DNA from: Eubacteriales bacterium
Lineage (GTDB): Bacteria; Bacillota; Clostridia; Lachnospirales; Lachnospiraceae
NCBI GenBank assembly: GCA_030536565.1
Contig: JAUNPT010000035.1
Coordinates: 1-15,643, forward strand
Length of the DNA: 15,643 bases
Direction: 5' to 3'
A program made the translations under genes and the position numbers. The notes beneath the pieces are model-generated. The model saw only the letters and a list, made by a program, of their open reading frames with translations, was not told the DNA's origin and searched no databases. Position 1 is the stretch's first letter, and each line of letters begins with the position of its first letter. This document shows, one piece after another, positions 13,292 through 15,643 of this stretch.

Positions 13292-15532
13292 ATGGATAAA
13301 CAATTGTTAGAAGACAGAAAAAACATGTTAAAGGAGCTTATCCTTAACAATGAATATTATGTGCCTATGAAGACTAAGGAAATAGCTATATTGTTAAATG
13401 TACCGAAGTCAGAAAGAGTACAGCTGCAGGAGGTTTTAGATGAACTTGTCCATGAGGGGAGCATTGGCGTTTCCAGAAAGGGTAAATATGGAAAGCCTGA
13501 AAATACAGCGCTTATTGGAATTTATGAAAGTACGAAAAGAGGCTTTGGATTCGTTGTTATAGAGGGACAGGAAAATGATATTTTTGTAAGTGAACGTGAT
13601 AGCAGCGGTGCATTTCATATGGACAAGGTTAAGGTTGTAATTACCTCTGAAAAGAAAAAGGACAGACGCTGTGAGGGCAAGGTTATTGGAATTCTGGAAC
13701 ATAATATTACAGACATTGTTGGGACATACAGAAGTAACCGTACTTATGGTTTTGTTATTCCAGATAACTTAAAGATTGCCTATGATATATTTGTTCCCAA
13801 AGAAAAGTCAATGGGGGCAGTAGAGGGACATAAGGTAGTTGTCCATATTGATAATTATGGAAGCCATGGAAAGAATCCAGAGGGACATGTTACTGAAATT
13901 ATCGGGCATATAAATGATCCGGGAACAGACATTATGTCTATTGTGCGTGCCTATGATTTACCAGTGGAGTTCCCAGAGGAAGAAATGGAGTTTTTAAAAA
14001 ATATTCCTGATGAGGTAGATGAAAAGGATAAGGCAGGCAGGGTAGATTTACGAGAATTAATGACTGTTACCATTGATGGTGAGGACGCAAAGGATTTAGA
14101 TGATGCTGTCACGCTTACAAAGGGGGAGGGGATTTATCATCTTGGAGTGCATATTGCTGATGTAAGCCATTATGTGACTGAGAAAAATCCTATCGATAAG
14201 GAAGCGTATAGGCGTGGAACCAGTGTTTATCTTGTTGACAGGGTTATTCCTATGATTCCTCACAAATTATCTAATGGAATCTGTTCACTTAATGAAGGGT
14301 GTGACAGGCTTGCTCTTAGCTGCCTTATGGATATTGATTTAAAAGGCAGGGTGGTTTCCCACAGGATATGTGAGACGTTAGTTAATGTTGACAGGAGAAT
14401 GTCTTACACAAGCGTTAAGAAGATTCTTGCAGATAATGATGAAGAAGAAACTGCCAAATATAAGGATTTTGTGGAAATGTTCTGCAATATGGAGGAGCTG
14501 GCTGCAATTCTTCGTAAGAAGCGGTTTAAGCGTGGTGCAATTGATTTCGATTTTCCTGAGAGTAAGATTATTCTTGATGAATTAGGGCATCCAATTGAGA
14601 TAAAAGCATATGACAGGAATGTTGCTACTAAAATAATAGAGGATTTCATGCTTATTGCAAATGAAACTGTGGCGGAGGATTATTTCTGGCAGGAGGTTCC
14701 ATTTCTTTATAGGACACATGAAAATCCTGACCCTGAAAAGATTCAGAGGCTGAGTACATTTATTAATAATTACGGATATGCAATTCATATTGGTGACGAT
14801 CTGCATCCTAAAGAGGTTCAAAAGCTTTTGAATAAAATTGAAGGTTCGCCTGAGGAAAATGTTATTAGCAGGCTTACACTACGTTCTATGAAACGTGCTC
14901 AGTATTCAACTGAATGTATAGGGCATTTTGGTCTGGCGGCAAAGTATTACTGCCATTTTACTTCACCAATCAGAAGATATCCTGATTTACAGATTCACAG
15001 AATTATAAAAGAGTGTCTTCATGGTGGATTAAAGGAAAAAAGAGCAGAGCATTATTCAAGTATTCTGACTGAAACTGCAAGGCACACCAGCATTACCGAA
15101 AGAAGAGCTGATGATGCAGAAAGAGATACTGACAAGCTTAAGATGGTTGAATATATGGAAAAGCATATTGGCGAGGAGTTCGAGGGCGTTATCTCGGGCA
15201 TTACAAGCTGGGGTATCTATGTTGAGCTTCCTAATACAATTGAAGGGATGGTGTCAGTTGTATCATTAAATGGTTTCTATGTATATGATGAAAATCATTA
15301 TGAAATGGTTAATGAGCAGAACGGACACTGTTATAAGCTTGGACAGAAGGTGTGCGTTAAAGTAGCTGGAACTGACAGGCTTATCAGAACGATTGATTTT
15401 GAAATGGCTGGCGAAGATGAGAATGATGATGAGCATGAAGGCTATAGGAAGTATAAGAATAGCAGAGTGAAAAAGAATTGCAGGAATTATAAGGAGTATA
15501 AAAAAGATGGCAAAGGAAAACGCAAGCGGTAA
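13292..15532 (+). CDS. rnr: Ribonuclease R
   Basis: RNase R is a processive 3'-5' exoribonuclease that degrades structured RNA and helps in tmRNA-linked decay of faulty mRNA. The 746-residue protein has the full domain order: a winged-helix N-terminus (about 1-65), cold-shock OB domains (about 72-135 and 142-205, with RGFGFVV and RTYGFVIP), the RNB catalytic domain (about 250-575), an S1 domain (about 627-703) and a tail that turns from acidic (708-716) to very basic (719-746). The metal-binding aspartates are in IDGEDAKDLDDAV (261-273): D262, D268, D270 and D271. TSPIRRYPDLQIHR (557-570) is the other RNB signature. I choose ATG 13292 because GGAG (13282-13285) is six bases upstream; the in-frame ATG at 13268 has no such site. 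smpB begins inside its 3' end. Confidence 0.96.
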   Translation: MDKQLLEDRKNMLKELILNNEYYVPMKTKEIAILLNVPKSERVQLQEVLDELVHEGSIGVSRKGKYGKPENTALIGIYESTKRGFGFVVIEGQENDIFVSERDSSGAFHMDKVKVVITSEKKKDRRCEGKVIGILEHNITDIVGTYRSNRTYGFVIPDNLKIAYDIFVPKEKSMGAVEGHKVVVHIDNYGSHGKNPEGHVTEIIGHINDPGTDIMSIVRAYDLPVEFPEEEMEFLKNIPDEVDEKDKAGRVDLRELMTVTIDGEDAKDLDDAVTLTKGEGIYHLGVHIADVSHYVTEKNPIDKEAYRRGTSVYLVDRVIPMIPHKLSNGICSLNEGCDRLALSCLMDIDLKGRVVSHRICETLVNVDRRMSYTSVKKILADNDEEETAKYKDFVEMFCNMEELAAILRKKRFKRGAIDFDFPESKIILDELGHPIEIKAYDRNVATKIIEDFMLIANETVAEDYFWQEVPFLYRTHENPDPEKIQRLSTFINNYGYAIHIGDDLHPKEVQKLLNKIEGSPEENVISRLTLRSMKRAQYSTECIGHFGLAAKYYCHFTSPIRRYPDLQIHRIIKECLHGGLKEKRAEHYSSILTETARHTSITERRADDAERDTDKLKMVEYMEKHIGEEFEGVISGITSWGIYVELPNTIEGMVSVVSLNGFYVYDENHYEMVNEQNGHCYKLGQKVCVKVAGTDRLIRTIDFEMAGEDENDDEHEGYRKYKNSRVKKNCRNYKEYKKDGKGKRKR

Positions 15533-15643
15533 TCGTCTGATTGCTAACAATAAAAAGGCATATTTTGATTATTTTGTTGAACAGAAGTATGAGGCAGGGC
15601 TTGTTTTACATGGAACAGAGGTCAAGTCCATACGTATGGGAAA
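15507..15643 (+). CDS. smpB: SsrA-binding protein SmpB (5' part, cut by window end)
   Basis: Only the first 45 codons are present. The peptide MAKENASGNRLIANNKKAYF continues as DYFVEQKYEAGLVLHGTEVK, matching the SmpB N-terminus with its OB-fold start and the conserved GTEVKSIR. SmpB binds tmRNA and brings it to stalled ribosomes for trans-translation. It starts 26 bases inside rnr in another frame, and its AAGGAG site (15491-15496, ten bases before the ATG) lies within the basic-tail codons of rnr. Coupled translation with RNase R, a functional partner of tmRNA-SmpB, is likely. The tmRNA gene ssrA often follows and may lie just beyond the window. Confidence 0.95.
   Translation, partial: MAKENASGNRLIANNKKAYFDYFVEQKYEAGLVLHGTEVKSIRMG

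Overview
The window looks like a stretch of chromosome from a low-G+C, Gram-positive anaerobe, most likely a motile member of the Lachnospiraceae. The evidence is the AT-rich codon use, strong AGGAG-type ribosome binding sites, many TTGnnA/TAnAAT promoters, and the gene order HI0933-type flavoprotein, cmk, ispH, rpsA followed later by secG, rnr, smpB. I cannot name the genus from sequence alone. No prophage, insertion sequence, CRISPR array, tRNA or rRNA gene is visible.

Layout. (1) 1-2470: an antibiotic acetyltransferase-family gene runs convergently into a MATE efflux pump gene. The pump has its own clear promoter. A divergent intergenic region follows, with an 11-bp direct repeat and a possible 34-residue micro-ORF. 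(2) 2471-4389: a small protein that I read as a diverged relative of the flavin-dependent thymidylate synthase ThyX, then a flavoprotein of the HI0933 family. (3) 4390-4638: a non-coding block that is almost entirely one imperfect palindrome of about 208 bp with further hairpins in its centre. (4) 4639-7330: cmk, ispH and rpsA, closed by a strong terminator; ispH and rpsA overlap by 14 nt. (5) 7380-9964: cheR with its own promoter, then gpmI, whose leader holds a long stem-loop. (6) 10039-12829: an HSL-type esterase gene overlapping a gene for a condensation-type acyltransferase fused to a six-helix membrane domain. (7) 12830-15643: secG, rnr and the start of smpB, with a terminator between secG and rnr and with smpB starting inside rnr.

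Function. Most genes are core housekeeping: nucleotide kinase (Cmk), isoprenoid precursor synthesis (IspH), translation (S1), glycolysis (GpmI), protein export (SecG), and RNA decay with ribosome rescue (RNase R, SmpB). CheR points to chemotaxis. The less explained parts are the ThyX-like protein, the palindromic block before cmk, the esterase/acyltransferase pair and the gpmI leader stem-loop. These are the best candidates for something undescribed; none is proven here.
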